From: Muricoccus roseus
GTDB lineage: Bacteria > Pseudomonadota > Alphaproteobacteria > Acetobacterales > Acetobacteraceae
Reading direction: 5' to 3'
NCBI RefSeq assembly: GCF_900141905.1
Contig: NZ_FQZF01000002.1
Span: 419,091 to 483,090 of the forward strand
Length of the DNA: 64,000 nt
Part shown: in pieces, positions 20,887 through 30,667 of the stretch
Numbering within the stretch: position 1 is the first letter of the stretch
How the letters are laid out: each line of letters starts with the position of its first letter
Position numbers and translations under genes: made by a program
Notes under the pieces: model-generated
The model's database searches: none
What the model was told of the DNA's origin: nothing
Seen by the model: only the letters and a program-made list of their open reading frames with translations

Positions 20887-20891
20887 GGCTG

Positions 20892-22790
20892 ATGCCCCTC
20901 CCTCCCAATTTCCTCGACGAGCTGCGCGCCCGCACGCCCCTGCCGCCGCTGATCGGCCGCAAGGTCAAGCTCACCCGCAACGGGCGCCAGTGGAAGGGCT
21001 GCTGCCCCTTCCACAACGAGAAGACCCCCTCCTTCTACGTCTATGACGACCACTACCACTGCTTCGGCTGCGGCCAGCACGGGGATGCCATCGGCTTCAC
21101 CATGCAGACCGAGGGCCTGCCCTTCCGGGAAGCGGTGGAGCGCCTGGCCCATGAGGCCGGGCTGGAGGTTCCGAAGGAATCCCCCCGCCAGGCGGCGCGG
21201 GAGGCCCGGGCGCGGGACCTGCATGATGTGCTGGCCGCCGCCGCCGAGGCGATGCAGCGCTGGCTCCGCGCGCCGGAGGGGCGGCAGGGGCTGGAATACC
21301 TGCAACGGCGCGGGCTGACCGCGGAGACCATCGACCGCTTCGGCCTCGGCTGGTCCGGCTCGGGCCGGGGGGCGCTGGCCGAGGCGCTGAAGCCGCTGGG
21401 CATCGAGCCCCGGCAACTGGCCGAGGCAGGCCTGTCCAAGCCCGTCGAGGGGCGGGAAGGGGCCTTCAACGACTTCTTCTACAACCGCGTCATCTTCCCC
21501 ATCCGGGACAAGCGCGGCCGCATCGTCTCCTTCGGCGGCCGCATCCTGGGCGACGGCCAGCCGAAATACCTGAACGGGCCGGAGACCGACGTCTTCTCCA
21601 AGCGCCGCACCCTTTACGGCCTCGACATGGCGCGGGAGGCCGTGTTCCGGGGCAAGGCACGGCTCATCGTGGCCGAGGGCTACATGGACGTCATCGCCCT
21701 GCACCAGGCCGGCTTCGAGGGCGCCGTCGCGCCACTCGGCACGGCCCTGACGCCGGAGCAGATGGAGGAGATCTGGCGGGTCACGCCCGAACCCGTCCTC
21801 TGCCTCGATGGCGATGCGGCGGGGCTGCGTGCGGCCGCGCGATCGGCCGAGATGGTGCTTCCCCTGCTCGGGACCGAGCGCACCCTGCACTTTGCCACCC
21901 TGCCCACTGGCCAGGACCCGGACGACCTGATCGGCCAGAAGGGCCCGGGCGCGTTCCAGGCGGTGCTGGACGCGGCAAGGCCCCTCTCCGTCGCCCTCTA
22001 CGACCTCATGGCCGATGGCCGCCCCCTCGGCACCCCCGAGGGGCGGGCCGCCTTCCGCAACGACCTGGCCGCCGCCGCGGGCCGCATCCCCGACAAGGCC
22101 CTGGCCGCCGAATACCGCCGCGCCCTGCTGGACCGCTTCTTCGAGAGTGCCCGGCCGCAGCGGCCCCAGCGGGCTCCGGGCGGAGGGGGAGGCTTCGCCC
22201 CGCGCGGGGGTGGCGGTCGCCCTGGCTTCCGCCCGCCCCCCCGCCTGCCGCCCCGGGTGGTGCCCGAGGCGGGGAACACCCGGCTGGAACAGGCGCGGTG
22301 CCTTCTCGCCATCATCCTGGCCCATCCCTGGCTGCTGAACGAGGTGGAGGAGGCCTTCGCCCTGCTGGAGCTGCCGCACGGCCATCCATCCGCCCTCCAG
22401 GCCGCACTTCTGGCGTGGCACGCTGGTCTCGTCCTCACGGAAGCGTCAAACGAGAGCACGAGCTCGCTTGACTCGGCCGATCTGGTTGCCCACTTGGACG
22501 CGACCGGCCTGGACGAGGCCCGGGCCTGGGTCATGCGCGCGACCGGTCTCCCGAGGGAGGCGAGTCCCGATGCCCAACCGGGAGAGACCCTGGACGGCTG
22601 GTGGCATTTCTTCGGCTTCCTGCGGGGCGAGGGCGCGCTGGTCGAGGACTTGGTGGAAGCGAGACGCGAGTTGGAGACGACCAATGAGGTCGCCGCCCAG
22701 GCCCGCGTCATCCGGCTGAGCCAGGCCCTTTCCGCGCTGCGCCGTGGCGAGACGGGGCTGGAGGAGGGCGCCACAAGCGCCACTCCATAG
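20892..22790 (+). CDS. dnaG: DNA primase
   Basis: A 632-residue replication primase that lays down RNA primers for DNA polymerase III. The CHC2 zinc finger is near residues 36-62 (CCPFHNEKTPSF, HYHCFGCGQHGDAIGF). The catalytic Toprim fold has Glu in VAEGYMDVIALHQ near 260 and the Asp motif in LDGDAAGLRAA near 305. A Gly/Arg/Pro-rich linker near residues 425-455 leads to the helical C-terminal helicase-interaction domain. It lies between yqeY and rpoD. Confidence 0.97.
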   Translation: MPLPPNFLDELRARTPLPPLIGRKVKLTRNGRQWKGCCPFHNEKTPSFYVYDDHYHCFGCGQHGDAIGFTMQTEGLPFREAVERLAHEAGLEVPKESPRQAAREARARDLHDVLAAAAEAMQRWLRAPEGRQGLEYLQRRGLTAETIDRFGLGWSGSGRGALAEALKPLGIEPRQLAEAGLSKPVEGREGAFNDFFYNRVIFPIRDKRGRIVSFGGRILGDGQPKYLNGPETDVFSKRRTLYGLDMAREAVFRGKARLIVAEGYMDVIALHQAGFEGAVAPLGTALTPEQMEEIWRVTPEPVLCLDGDAAGLRAAARSAEMVLPLLGTERTLHFATLPTGQDPDDLIGQKGPGAFQAVLDAARPLSVALYDLMADGRPLGTPEGRAAFRNDLAAAAGRIPDKALAAEYRRALLDRFFESARPQRPQRAPGGGGGFAPRGGGGRPGFRPPPRLPPRVVPEAGNTRLEQARCLLAIILAHPWLLNEVEEAFALLELPHGHPSALQAALLAWHAGLVLTEASNESTSSLDSADLVAHLDATGLDEARAWVMRATGLPREASPDAQPGETLDGWWHFFGFLRGEGALVEDLVEARRELETTNEVAAQARVIRLSQALSALRRGETGLEEGATSATP

Positions 22791-22860
22791 GTAGAGACAG
22801 ATTTCGATCCCCGGCGGGCTCCGGCGCCCCCGGCGGGTCTTTCCGTGGCGGGAGACAGGC

Positions 22861-24795
22861 ATGGCGACGAAGGTGGCGAACGGCACGGAAACGGCGGAGC
22901 ACCGCGACGAGGCGGTGGAGGGCGCGTTGCTCGACAGCCTGCTGGCTTCCGTCAAGAAGCTCCTCGCGAAGGGCAAAGAGCGCGGCTACATCACCTACGA
23001 CGAATTCAACGCCGCCCTGCCGCAGGGCCAGGTTTCCTCGGAGCAGATCGAGGACACCATGGCCCTCTTCTCCGAGATGGGCATCAACCTCGTCGAGGCC
23101 GAGGAAAGCGCCGACGACGACACGGAGAAGAAGGCCCCGGCCAAGGCCGAGGGCGAGGAAGGCGAGGAGAAGGCCGAGGGCGAGGACGAGGAGTCCGGCG
23201 GCAACGTGGACGAGGAATCCCTCGGCCGCACCGACGACCCCGTCCGCATGTATCTCCGCGAGATGGGCAGCGTGGAGCTGCTCTCGCGCGAGGGCGAGAT
23301 CGCCATCGCCAAGCGGATCGAGGCCGGCCGCGACATGATGATCGGCGGCCTCTGCGAGAGCCCGCTGACCTTCCGCGCCATCGTCGGCTGGCATGAGTCT
23401 GTGGTGAGCGGCAAGCTGCTGCTGCGCGACGTCATCGACCTCGAAGCCACGAACAACGCCGACATGCCGGACGGCCCGCCGCCCGAGGCCGAGGAGTTCG
23501 AGGAAGGCGAGGAGGGCGAGGGCGTCGGCCTGTCCCTCTCCGCGCTGGAGGAGAAGCTGAAGCCGGAGGCGCTGGCCGCCTTCGAGGCGATCGAGGCCGC
23601 CTACGCCAAGCTCGAGAAGATGTCCTCCAAGCGCATGGAGGCCTACACGACCGGCGGCGAGCTCGCCGCCAAGTCCGAGAAGTCCTACGAGAAGCAGCGC
23701 CAGGAGCTGGTTGCGCTGGTGCAGAAGGTGCACCTGCACAACAACCGGATCGAGGAGCTGGTCGACCAGATCAAGGGCCTCTACCGCCGCCTGGTGGGGC
23801 TCGAGGGCCAGGTGCTGCGCCTGGCCGAGGGCCACAAGGTCAAGCGCGCGGAGTTCCTGGAGCAGTGGCAGGGCTCCGAGATGGACCCGGCCTGGTTCGA
23901 CCGCATCGGCAAGCTGAAGGGCAAGGCCTGGCAGGCCTTCGTGGCGAACAGCCGCGACGACGCCGAGGCCATCCGCGCCGAGATCGGCAAGGTGGCCGCC
24001 CTGACCGGCCTGCCCGTGGGCGAATACAAGCGCGTCTACGCGACCGTCTCCCGTGGCGAGCGCGACATGACGCAGGCGAAGAAGGAGATGATCGAGGCCA
24101 ACCTGCGCCTCGTGATCTCCATCGCCAAGAAGTACACGAATCGCGGCCTCCAGTTCCTGGACCTGATCCAGGAGGGCAATATCGGCCTGATGAAGGCGGT
24201 GGATAAGTTCGAGTACCGCCGCGGCTACAAGTTCAGCACCTATGCCACCTGGTGGATCCGCCAGGCCATCACGCGCAGCATCGCCGACCAGGCGCGGACC
24301 ATCCGTATCCCGGTCCATATGATCGAGACGATCAACAAGCTGGTCCGCACCAGCCGGCAGATGCTGCACGAGATCGGGCGCGAGCCGCAGCCGGAGGAAC
24401 TGGCCGAGAAGCTCGGCATGCCGCTGGAGAAGGTCCGCAAGGTCCTCAAGATCGCCAAGGAGCCGATCTCCCTCGAGACGCCGATCGGCGACGAGGAGGA
24501 CAGCCATCTCGGCGACTTCATCGAGGACAAGGCGGCCATCATCCCGCTCGATGCCGCGATCCAGTCCAACCTGCGCGAGGCGACGACGCGCGTGCTCTCC
24601 TCTCTCACCCCGCGTGAGGAACGCGTTCTCCGCATGCGCTTCGGCATCGGCATGAACACGGACCACACGCTGGAAGAGGTCGGGCAGCAGTTCAACGTGA
24701 CGCGCGAGCGTATCCGCCAAATCGAGGCGAAGGCGCTCCGCAAGCTGAAGCACCCGACGCGGAGCCGGAAGCTGCGCTCCTTCCTCGACAACTAG
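22861..24795 (+). CDS. rpoD: RNA polymerase sigma factor RpoD (sigma-70)
   Basis: A 644-residue housekeeping sigma factor. Region 1.1 is followed by a very acidic Glu-rich stretch (about residues 80-120), then region 1.2 ([20 protein letters not shown]) at about 126, and the sigma-70 non-conserved region with a second acidic stretch. Region 2 ([37 protein letters not shown]) runs from about 415 to 490. Region 4.2 HTH ([20 protein letters not shown]) lies near the end. The 70-base gap after dnaG shows no obvious terminator, so it may be cotranscribed and also have its own promoter. Confidence 0.98.
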   Translation: MATKVANGTETAEHRDEAVEGALLDSLLASVKKLLAKGKERGYITYDEFNAALPQGQVSSEQIEDTMALFSEMGINLVEAEESADDDTEKKAPAKAEGEEGEEKAEGEDEESGGNVDEESLGRTDDPVRMYLREMGSVELLSREGEIAIAKRIEAGRDMMIGGLCESPLTFRAIVGWHESVVSGKLLLRDVIDLEATNNADMPDGPPPEAEEFEEGEEGEGVGLSLSALEEKLKPEALAAFEAIEAAYAKLEKMSSKRMEAYTTGGELAAKSEKSYEKQRQELVALVQKVHLHNNRIEELVDQIKGLYRRLVGLEGQVLRLAEGHKVKRAEFLEQWQGSEMDPAWFDRIGKLKGKAWQAFVANSRDDAEAIRAEIGKVAALTGLPVGEYKRVYATVSRGERDMTQAKKEMIEANLRLVISIAKKYTNRGLQFLDLIQEGNIGLMKAVDKFEYRRGYKFSTYATWWIRQAITRSIADQARTIRIPVHMIETINKLVRTSRQMLHEIGREPQPEELAEKLGMPLEKVRKVLKIAKEPISLETPIGDEEDSHLGDFIEDKAAIIPLDAAIQSNLREATTRVLSSLTPREERVLRMRFGIGMNTDHTLEEVGQQFNVTRERIRQIEAKALRKLKHPTRSRKLRSFLDN

Positions 24796-24805
24796 GCTGT
24801 CGAGG

Positions 24806-25357
24806 ATGCCCACGACCCCGGTCCAGGTCGAGGTGACCTTCCTCCGCATGGAGCGCCCGCCGGCGGACCCGCCGGCGGCGCTGCCGCCCGAGACCGGCGT
24901 GGTGCCCGTGCCGGGCTGCACGGTGGGCTTCTACCGCTACCTCTACGACACGGTGGGCCGCGATTACTGCTGGTGGCTCCGCCGCACGCTCCCCGATGCC
25001 AAGATCGAGGCCATCCTCCGGGATCCCTCGGTCTCCATCCACGCCCTCTACCGCGCCGGGGAACCGGCCGGCTTCTATGAGCTGGAGCGCCGCTGGGACG
25101 GCACCACCAACCTCTCCTATTTCGGGCTGATGCCGCATGCGGTGGGGCAGGGGATGGGCCGCGCCTTCCTGCGGCATGCCATCGACGCGGCCTGGGCAGG
25201 CCCCTGTTCCGTGCTGACGGTGAACACCTGCACGGCCGACCACCCGCGCGCCCTGCCGAACTACCTGGCCGCCGACTTCAGGGTCGTGCGGCGCGTGCGG
25301 GAGGAATGGCCCGTTCCGACCGATATCGGCCTGCGCCTGCCGCAGCGCGCCTGGTAG
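24806..25357 (+). CDS. GNAT family N-acetyltransferase
   Basis: A 183-residue GNAT acetyltransferase. The acetyl-CoA binding motif A is visible as GLMPHAVGQGMGRAFLRHAI, preceded by the beta strand LSYFGL and followed by a VNTCTADHPRALPNYLAADF segment, a typical motif B. Substrate unknown. It begins 11 bases after rpoD on the same strand and converges on the small membrane paralogue pair downstream, with essentially no gap. Confidence 0.85.
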   Translation: MPTTPVQVEVTFLRMERPPADPPAALPPETGVVPVPGCTVGFYRYLYDTVGRDYCWWLRRTLPDAKIEAILRDPSVSIHALYRAGEPAGFYELERRWDGTTNLSYFGLMPHAVGQGMGRAFLRHAIDAAWAGPCSVLTVNTCTADHPRALPNYLAADFRVVRRVREEWPVPTDIGLRLPQRAW

Positions 25358-25687
25358 CTACCTCGCGCGCCGGACGGCCCAGAGCAAGAGGATCACGACC
25401 CAGGCCAGGGCCGTAAGCAGCATGACGGGGGCGGTGGCCAGCATCAGCCAGCCCATCATGCCGGTGGCGTAGAGCAATTCGCCGAGATCAAGGCCGAAGG
25501 GGCCGGGGCAGGGATGGCTGCCGGCCTCGTCCACCCGGCAACCCATGGCCGATGCCACGGCCGAGGTGAACAGCACCGAGAGGAAGGGCGCCCAGGCCAG
25601 CAGGGTGAGCAAGCCGAGGCCGGCCAGCAGCCCCCGCTTATTGATCGGGCGACCCGGCCCGATCCCCGGGGGCAGGGGCGGGGTCAG
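25358..25687 (-). CDS. Small membrane protein, paralogue of the upstream gene
   Basis: About 109 residues with two long hydrophobic regions, at about residues 22-45 and 72-105, and a MGCRVDEAGSHPCPGPFGLD segment between them. It is a diverged copy of the protein at 25684-26013, sharing GCR, a second Cys, PFG, LY and GWLM in the same order. I find no ATG, GTG or TTG start before the first membrane segment. A CTG overlapping the upstream stop (CTGA) would give a protein of the same length as its paralogue, so that start is proposed tentatively. Confidence 0.55.
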   Translation of the reverse strand: MTPPLPPGIGPGRPINKRGLLAGLGLLTLLAWAPFLSVLFTSAVASAMGCRVDEAGSHPCPGPFGLDLGELLYATGMMGWLMLATAPVMLLTALAWVVILLLWAVRRAR

Positions 25688-26013
25688 CCGCCGGTCCGCC
25701 CGCGTGACCGCCGGAACACCCAGCGGAAGAAGATGACCGCCCAGGCGAGGCCCGTCGGCAGCGCGATGAGGGCGGCCGGGATCATCAGCCAGCCGCCCGC
25801 CATGGTCATGCCGTAGAGGCTGGTCCCGATGTCGCCGAACGGCGTCTGGCAGGGCGCGGCCGAGCCACCGATCCGGCAGCCATAGTGGTCGGCCAGGATC
25901 AGCCCGGCGGCCCAGAAGGCCGTGGGCGCCCAGCCGACCAGGGTGAGGGCGAGGAGGAGCCATCGCCCCCAGCCCCAGCGGCGCCGGCCGGGGATCTCGG
26001 CCGACGCAGCCAT
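25684..26013 (-). CDS. Small membrane protein with paired cysteines
   Basis: A 109-residue protein with hydrophobic segments at about residues 18-42 and 68-98. Between them is a loop GCRIGGSAAPCQTPFGDIG containing two cysteines that could form an extracytoplasmic disulfide. The family is not recognised. It is followed by a diverged tandem copy of itself. It begins 3 bases after the inorganic pyrophosphatase stop, so all three minus-strand genes are probably one transcript. Confidence 0.65.
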   Translation of the reverse strand: MAASAEIPGRRRWGWGRWLLLALTLVGWAPTAFWAAGLILADHYGCRIGGSAAPCQTPFGDIGTSLYGMTMAGGWLMIPAALIALPTGLAWAVIFFRWVFRRSRGRTGG

Positions 26014-26016
26014 GGG

Positions 26017-26544
26017 TTACTTCTTCGTCGCGGCCGCGATGCCCTGGGTGATCAGCTCCGCCGCCTGCTCGGCGGTGCCCCAGCCCGTCACCTTCACCCA
26101 CTTGCCCGGCTCCAGGTCCTTGTAGCGGGAGAAGAAGTGCTCGATCGCCTGCTTGGTGATCTTCGGCAGGTCGTCGCAGGTCTTCACATCGGTGAAGAGG
26201 GGATGGACCTTGTCATGCGGCACGCAGACGAGCTTCTCGTCCTGGCCCGCCTCGTCCTCCATCAGCAGCACGCCGATCGGGCGGCAGCGGATGACGCAGC
26301 CGGGCACCACCGGCGCGGGGGTGAGCACCAGCGCGTCCGTCGGGTCGCCATCATCGGCGATGGTGCCGGGGATGAAGCCATAGGCCGCCGGATAGGCCAT
26401 GGGGGTGAAGAGGAAGCGGTCCACCATGACCGCGCCGCTCTCCTTGTCCAGCTCGTACTTCACCTGGGACCCCTGGGGGATCTCGACCACCACGTTGATG
26501 TCGTGGGGCGGGGCCTTGCCGGTCGGGATCAGGCTCGGATTCAT
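26017..26544 (-). CDS. ppa: Inorganic pyrophosphatase (family I)
   Basis: A 175-residue cytoplasmic enzyme that hydrolyses pyrophosphate, pulling biosynthetic reactions forward. The family I pattern is complete: [20 protein letters not shown], the metal-binding aspartates in [31 protein letters not shown] and a Lys/Tyr-containing [16 protein letters not shown]. The ATG at 26544 matches the family start (NPSLIPTG). The 160-base region to the divergent hydrolase gene contains presumably both promoters; no further gene is visible in it. Confidence 0.96.
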   Translation of the reverse strand: MNPSLIPTGKAPPHDINVVVEIPQGSQVKYELDKESGAVMVDRFLFTPMAYPAAYGFIPGTIADDGDPTDALVLTPAPVVPGCVIRCRPIGVLLMEDEAGQDEKLVCVPHDKVHPLFTDVKTCDDLPKITKQAIEHFFSRYKDLEPGKWVKVTGWGTAEQAAELITQGIAAATKK

Positions 26545-26704
26545 GCGGCGTCGGTCCTGGTTCTGGCGGGGCGCATCGGCGCGAATGGCGACAAAATGTC
26601 GCAGCGCCTCTAGCAGCGCCCGGTTCCCGTCGCAAATCGGCCGCTTGCGGCACGCCGCCCCGGCCCGCAGCATGGGCCATGGAACCCAGGGAGGAGAGTG
26701 AAGA

Positions 26705-27958
26705 GTGCCCGTGACCCGTCCCGTGCCCCGCCGCGCCCTGCTGGCGGCGCCTCTTCTCGCGGCGCCTCTGCTGGCGCGCCCCGCCCTGGCCCAGGGCTCG
26801 GCATCCGCCCCTGCACCGCCCTCCGCCACTCCGCCTTCCGCGGCGCCCGAGCCCCTGATCGTCCGCAAGCAGGTCTTCGAGGCCGGTGAATACCGCACGC
26901 GTGGCGGCGGCACCGTGCCCAATGCGCGGATCGGCTACCAGACCGCCGGCACGCTGAACGCCGCGGGCGACAATGCCGTGCTCATCACCCATTTCTTCTC
27001 GGCCAACAGCCATGCCTTCGGCCGCTTCGCCGCCAACGGGCCGCCGGGCTACTGGGACAACATCGTCGGCCCGGGCAAGGCGATCGACACCAACCGGTTC
27101 TTCGTCGTGTCCTCGGACACGCTGGTCAACCTGAACCTCAACGACGCCACCACCACCAGCACCGGCCCGTCGAGCCTCGACCCCTCCACCGGCCGGCCCT
27201 TCGGGATGAACTACCCCGTCGTGTCGATGCGTGACTTCATCGAGGTGCAGAAGCGCCTGCTCGACAGTCTGGGCGTGAAGCGCCTGGCCCTCGTGGCCGG
27301 CCCCTCCATGGGCGCGCTGCAGGCCATCGAATGGGCCTGCGCCTATCCCGAGATGGTGGAGCGCGTGATGCCCGCCGTGGGCACCGGCGAGTTCGACGCC
27401 TTCCTCCTGGGCTGGATGGAGATCTGGGAGGTTCCGATCCGCATGGATCCAAACTGGCGGAACGGCGACTATTACGGCCAGGGGCGGGAACCGCCGCACC
27501 GCGGCCTGGCCGAAGCGCTGAAGATCGTCACCCTCCAGGCACGGGACCGCGGCTCCCTCGCCCAGTTCGGCCGCCGCCCGATCGACGGCCAGGACCCCGC
27601 CCGCAAGATCACGGACGGCTTCGCGGTGGAGCGATTCCTCGATGAGGCCGCCGCGGCCCGTGCCAAGACCGCGGACGCCAACGCCTTCCTCTATCTCACC
27701 CGTGCAAACCAGCTCTTCCTGAACGAGTATCCGGACAGTGCCGCGGCGCTGGCGCGGAGCCAGGCGCGCTGGCTGGTGGTGCCGGCGCCGGGGGACCGGA
27801 TCTTCCCGATCTCCTACAACCGGGACATGGTCGAGATGCTGCGCAAGGCCGGCCGCCCGGTGGAGATGGTGGAGCTGGAGGGGGGCCTTGGCCATCTGGA
27901 AGGGGTCGCCAGCATGAACAAGGCCGAGCCGGCGATCCGCCGCTTCCTCGGAACCTGA
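26705..27958 (+). CDS. Exported alpha/beta hydrolase, homoserine acetyltransferase (MetX)-like
   Basis: A 417-residue MetX-type alpha/beta hydrolase. The MetX core is visible: [10 protein letters not shown], the nucleophile serine in [13 protein letters not shown], Asp in [12 protein letters not shown] and His in [10 protein letters not shown]. Unlike cytoplasmic MetX it starts with an Arg-containing, strongly hydrophobic signal peptide ([16 protein letters not shown] then RPALAQG), so it should be periplasmic. An esterase role is more likely than methionine biosynthesis, because acetyl-CoA is not available there. It starts with GTG preceded by GGAGGAGAG. Confidence 0.82.
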   Translation: MPVTRPVPRRALLAAPLLAAPLLARPALAQGSASAPAPPSATPPSAAPEPLIVRKQVFEAGEYRTRGGGTVPNARIGYQTAGTLNAAGDNAVLITHFFSANSHAFGRFAANGPPGYWDNIVGPGKAIDTNRFFVVSSDTLVNLNLNDATTTSTGPSSLDPSTGRPFGMNYPVVSMRDFIEVQKRLLDSLGVKRLALVAGPSMGALQAIEWACAYPEMVERVMPAVGTGEFDAFLLGWMEIWEVPIRMDPNWRNGDYYGQGREPPHRGLAEALKIVTLQARDRGSLAQFGRRPIDGQDPARKITDGFAVERFLDEAAAARAKTADANAFLYLTRANQLFLNEYPDSAAALARSQARWLVVPAPGDRIFPISYNRDMVEMLRKAGRPVEMVELEGGLGHLEGVASMNKAEPAIRRFLGT

Positions 27959-27984
27959 CCCTGTTCTAGAGAAACGCCCGGGAT

Positions 27985-28057
27985 GGGCCGGTAGCTCAAC
28001 GGTTAGAGCTGGCCGCTCATAACGGCTTGGTTGCGGGTTCGATTCCTGCCCGGCCCA
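27985..28057 (+). tRNA. tRNA-Ile (anticodon CAU, lysidine-modified type)
   Basis: A complete 73-base cloverleaf: acceptor GGGCCGG/CCGGCCC, D-arm GCTC/GAGC, anticodon stem around the loop CTCATAA, T-arm GCGGG/CCTGC with TTCGATT, and discriminator A. CCA is not encoded. The anticodon reads CAT. The context around it (CTCATAA followed by CGGCTTGGT) matches the tRNA-Ile2 type, whose C34 is converted to lysidine, rather than initiator or elongator tRNA-Met. The type call is from recalled sequence features. Confidence 0.9.
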
Positions 28058-28098
28058 TCCCGCGCCTCAACGCTTCGGCGCGTCAGGGCCTCGGCGCG

Positions 28099-30648
28099 TC
28101 AGCGCCCCAGCAGCCCGCGCAGCAGGTCCCCCACTGCGGGCCGGCGCTCGCGCTGCGGCTCGGCCGGGGCGGCGGGCGGCGCGCCCACGGCCGGCGCCTC
28201 GCCACGCGCCAGGGCGAGCTGGCCCGCGCAGTCCGGTGCCGGTGCCGCGCCGTTGCGGCCGCCCAGCAGCCCCTCCACCAGCGCCCCGACCGCCGCCGTG
28301 TCCTGGTCGTCGGACCGGCGGGCGAGACCACCCAGCACACCGGCCGCGGCCGCCGCGGCCGCGTTCGGATCCACCGAGAAGCGCGGAGTCCCGAATCGCC
28401 CGGTGATGCCGAGCGGCGTGGTGAGGGAGACATCCCCCACGCGGATGACGGGGCGCAGGCGGAAGGCCAGGGTCTCGTCCCCCAGATTGGCTGCGCCCGC
28501 GCCCGTGGTGCTCGCCACGCCCGTCTGCACCAGCAGCGCACGGGACTGGGCGACGCCGCCGCGCAGATCGAAGCGCAGGGCGAGGCAACGGATCTCGGCG
28601 GCGCTGCCCGCCGTGTTCTCCGGCACTACGCCGCGCAGCGCCTGGGTGGCGCCGGCGAGCAGGCGCGGGTCGATCTGTCCGCCCGTCATCGCCAGGCCGA
28701 GATGCCCCCCCAGGCTTCCGGCCAGGGCGCGCAGGCCTGCCCCTTCCCCCGTGAGAGACAGGTCCAGCGCCGCACGGCCCGAGACCGGGGAGCGGCTGCC
28801 GAAGGCGGCGAGAAGCGCCGCGGGATCGACGCCGCCCTCACCGCTGCGCAGGCTCAAGGCCAGCCGGGGCGCCGCGCCGCCCGCCTCGGCGGAAAGGCTG
28901 CCCTGCACGGGCCCGCCCGGCGTGGCCGCCGCGAAGCGCTCGAGCCGCAGGGCCTGGCCCTCCATTACCGCGCGCAGGGAGACATCCCGCCAGTCCGCGC
29001 CGCGAAGGCGCAGCATGGCGATGCTTCCCTCCGCATCCAGGGCGAGCTTCGCATCCCGGATGGCGGAGAGGTCGATCGGCGTGTCGGGGATGACGCGGCC
29101 ATCGGGGCGTGCCGGCGGGGCCTCGGCCGCGAGCGCCGGAGTGGCAGCGGGCGCCGGCGCTGGGGCGGGTGCCGGCGCGGGAGCCGGGGCGGGGGGCCGC
29201 GCCGACAGGGCATCCGCATCCAGCCGGTCGAGGCTGGCGCGCAGGGTGACGCGGGGCAGGGGCTCCGCCCGGCGCCAGGCCAGGCTTCCGCGCCCCGCCG
29301 CCTCGCGCGCCGCCAGGGTCAAGGCCGGCGCCTCCAGCCCCTCCGGCAGAAGGCGCAGCCGCCCGTCGAGGGCGGCGTCATGCAGGGCGGGGAGCCCGGG
29401 CGTGCCCGCGCGGATGCCCAGGGCCTGCAGATCCGCGGCGCGGAGCGAAACCTGCCACTCCGTTCCCTCGATCCGCCAGCCGGGAGCGAGGGCGCCCTCC
29501 GCCGTCACGGCCAGCCCCTCCCCCTCCAGCCGCAGACTCAGGGGAAGCGCTCCACTCCCCCGCACGGCGGTGAGGCTCGGCCCCTGGGCCGTGAGGTTGA
29601 GGGGAAGCTCCGCGAGGCGAAGCGTGCCGGTCAGCTCCACCGGGGCGTCGGCGGCGGCGGCGGTGAGCTGGGCGGGGCCGATGGCCAGCGCCCGCCCGCC
29701 CAGTGGCAAGGTGGCCTCCGCCACGGAGGCGTGCAGGTTGGAAAGCCCGGCACCCCCTGTCTCGGCCACCAGCGAGAGGTTGCGGGCCTCCGGCAGCGTG
29801 GTGCCGGGCAGCAGGGGGGCGAGGCGCGCGGCCGTGTCCGCCGTCGCGGCGAGCCGGGCGCGCCAACCATTGGGACGGAAGGGCAGGGCGAGGCTGCCGC
29901 TCGCCTCCGCATTCAGCCCGGGCGCGGAAAGCCCGAGGCGGAAGGGCCAGTCCCCCGGCACGTCCTCCAGCAGGGCGGCGAGCGACCCGGTTCCGCCATT
30001 TACCGTGGCGGTCACGCCCCGCGCGCTCACCTGGCCCTCGGCCAGGATGGCCTGGTCGGTCCCCCGGAGAGTGAGGCGGGAGAGCTCGACCACCTCCTCC
30101 TGCCCCGGCGCCCGCCAGGTCAGGCGGCCACGCTCGATGGTGATGGAATCGACCTCGAAGCCGAAGGGGCGGGAGGGGTTGGCGGGGGCGGGCGCGGTCT
30201 GCGGCGCCGCGCCCTCGGGGCGGGCGCGGGCAAACTGCCAGTTGCCCCGGCCCTCGGGCCCGATCTCGAGCAGCAGATCCGGCTCGACCAGCGCCAGCCG
30301 GCGGATCTCCACCTGGCGAGAGAGGAGGGGGAGGAGGGCCAGCTCCGCCTCGATCCGGCGGGCGCGCAGCATCTCGGGCCGGGAGAAGCCGGGCGGGTTG
30401 GCCAGCACCGGATCCTCGATTCCGATGGTGGGAATCAGGGCAGGGCGGATGGTGAGGGCACCCAGGGTGAGGCGCCGCCCCGTCGCGGCCTCCACGGCCG
30501 CCTCCACGCGGGGCCGGATGGCATCGGAGCGGAGCGCCGCCCAGAGCACGCCATAGGCGGCCAGGGGCAGGCCGACCACGAGGAGCCCCAGGGCGATGAG
30601 CCAGGGGCGCAGCCGGCGGAGGCGCCCGGGGCGCGCGGGCTGGGTCAT
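28099..30648 (-). CDS. AsmA family protein
   Basis: An 849-residue envelope protein with one N-terminal membrane anchor (about residues 14-36) and a long periplasmic region of repeating beta-strand-rich sequence typical of AsmA. These belong to the bridge-like lipid-transfer group implicated in outer-membrane assembly. The opening RPRVEAAVEAATGRRLTLG after the anchor and the C-terminal conserved block (LSLTGEGAGLRALAGSLGG, INPxx-like GGQIDPRLLAG, LGDETLAFRLRP) are the recognisable AsmA elements. A low-complexity Pro-Ala stretch lies near residues 482-500. It follows the pseudouridine synthase gene by 19 bases. Confidence 0.88.
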   Translation of the reverse strand: MTQPARPGRLRRLRPWLIALGLLVVGLPLAAYGVLWAALRSDAIRPRVEAAVEAATGRRLTLGALTIRPALIPTIGIEDPVLANPPGFSRPEMLRARRIEAELALLPLLSRQVEIRRLALVEPDLLLEIGPEGRGNWQFARARPEGAAPQTAPAPANPSRPFGFEVDSITIERGRLTWRAPGQEEVVELSRLTLRGTDQAILAEGQVSARGVTATVNGGTGSLAALLEDVPGDWPFRLGLSAPGLNAEASGSLALPFRPNGWRARLAATADTAARLAPLLPGTTLPEARNLSLVAETGGAGLSNLHASVAEATLPLGGRALAIGPAQLTAAAADAPVELTGTLRLAELPLNLTAQGPSLTAVRGSGALPLSLRLEGEGLAVTAEGALAPGWRIEGTEWQVSLRAADLQALGIRAGTPGLPALHDAALDGRLRLLPEGLEAPALTLAAREAAGRGSLAWRRAEPLPRVTLRASLDRLDADALSARPPAPAPAPAPAPAPAPAATPALAAEAPPARPDGRVIPDTPIDLSAIRDAKLALDAEGSIAMLRLRGADWRDVSLRAVMEGQALRLERFAAATPGGPVQGSLSAEAGGAAPRLALSLRSGEGGVDPAALLAAFGSRSPVSGRAALDLSLTGEGAGLRALAGSLGGHLGLAMTGGQIDPRLLAGATQALRGVVPENTAGSAAEIRCLALRFDLRGGVAQSRALLVQTGVASTTGAGAANLGDETLAFRLRPVIRVGDVSLTTPLGITGRFGTPRFSVDPNAAAAAAAGVLGGLARRSDDQDTAAVGALVEGLLGGRNGAAPAPDCAGQLALARGEAPAVGAPPAAPAEPQRERRPAVGDLLRGLLGR

Positions 30649-30667
30649 GGTCGGGCTCCCTGGAAGG

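Noticed and set aside
27985..28057. Assignment of the CAT-anticodon tRNA as tRNA-Met
   Set aside because: The loop and variable-region context match the lysidine-type tRNA-Ile2 rather than initiator or elongator methionine tRNA; a tRNA classifier would settle it.
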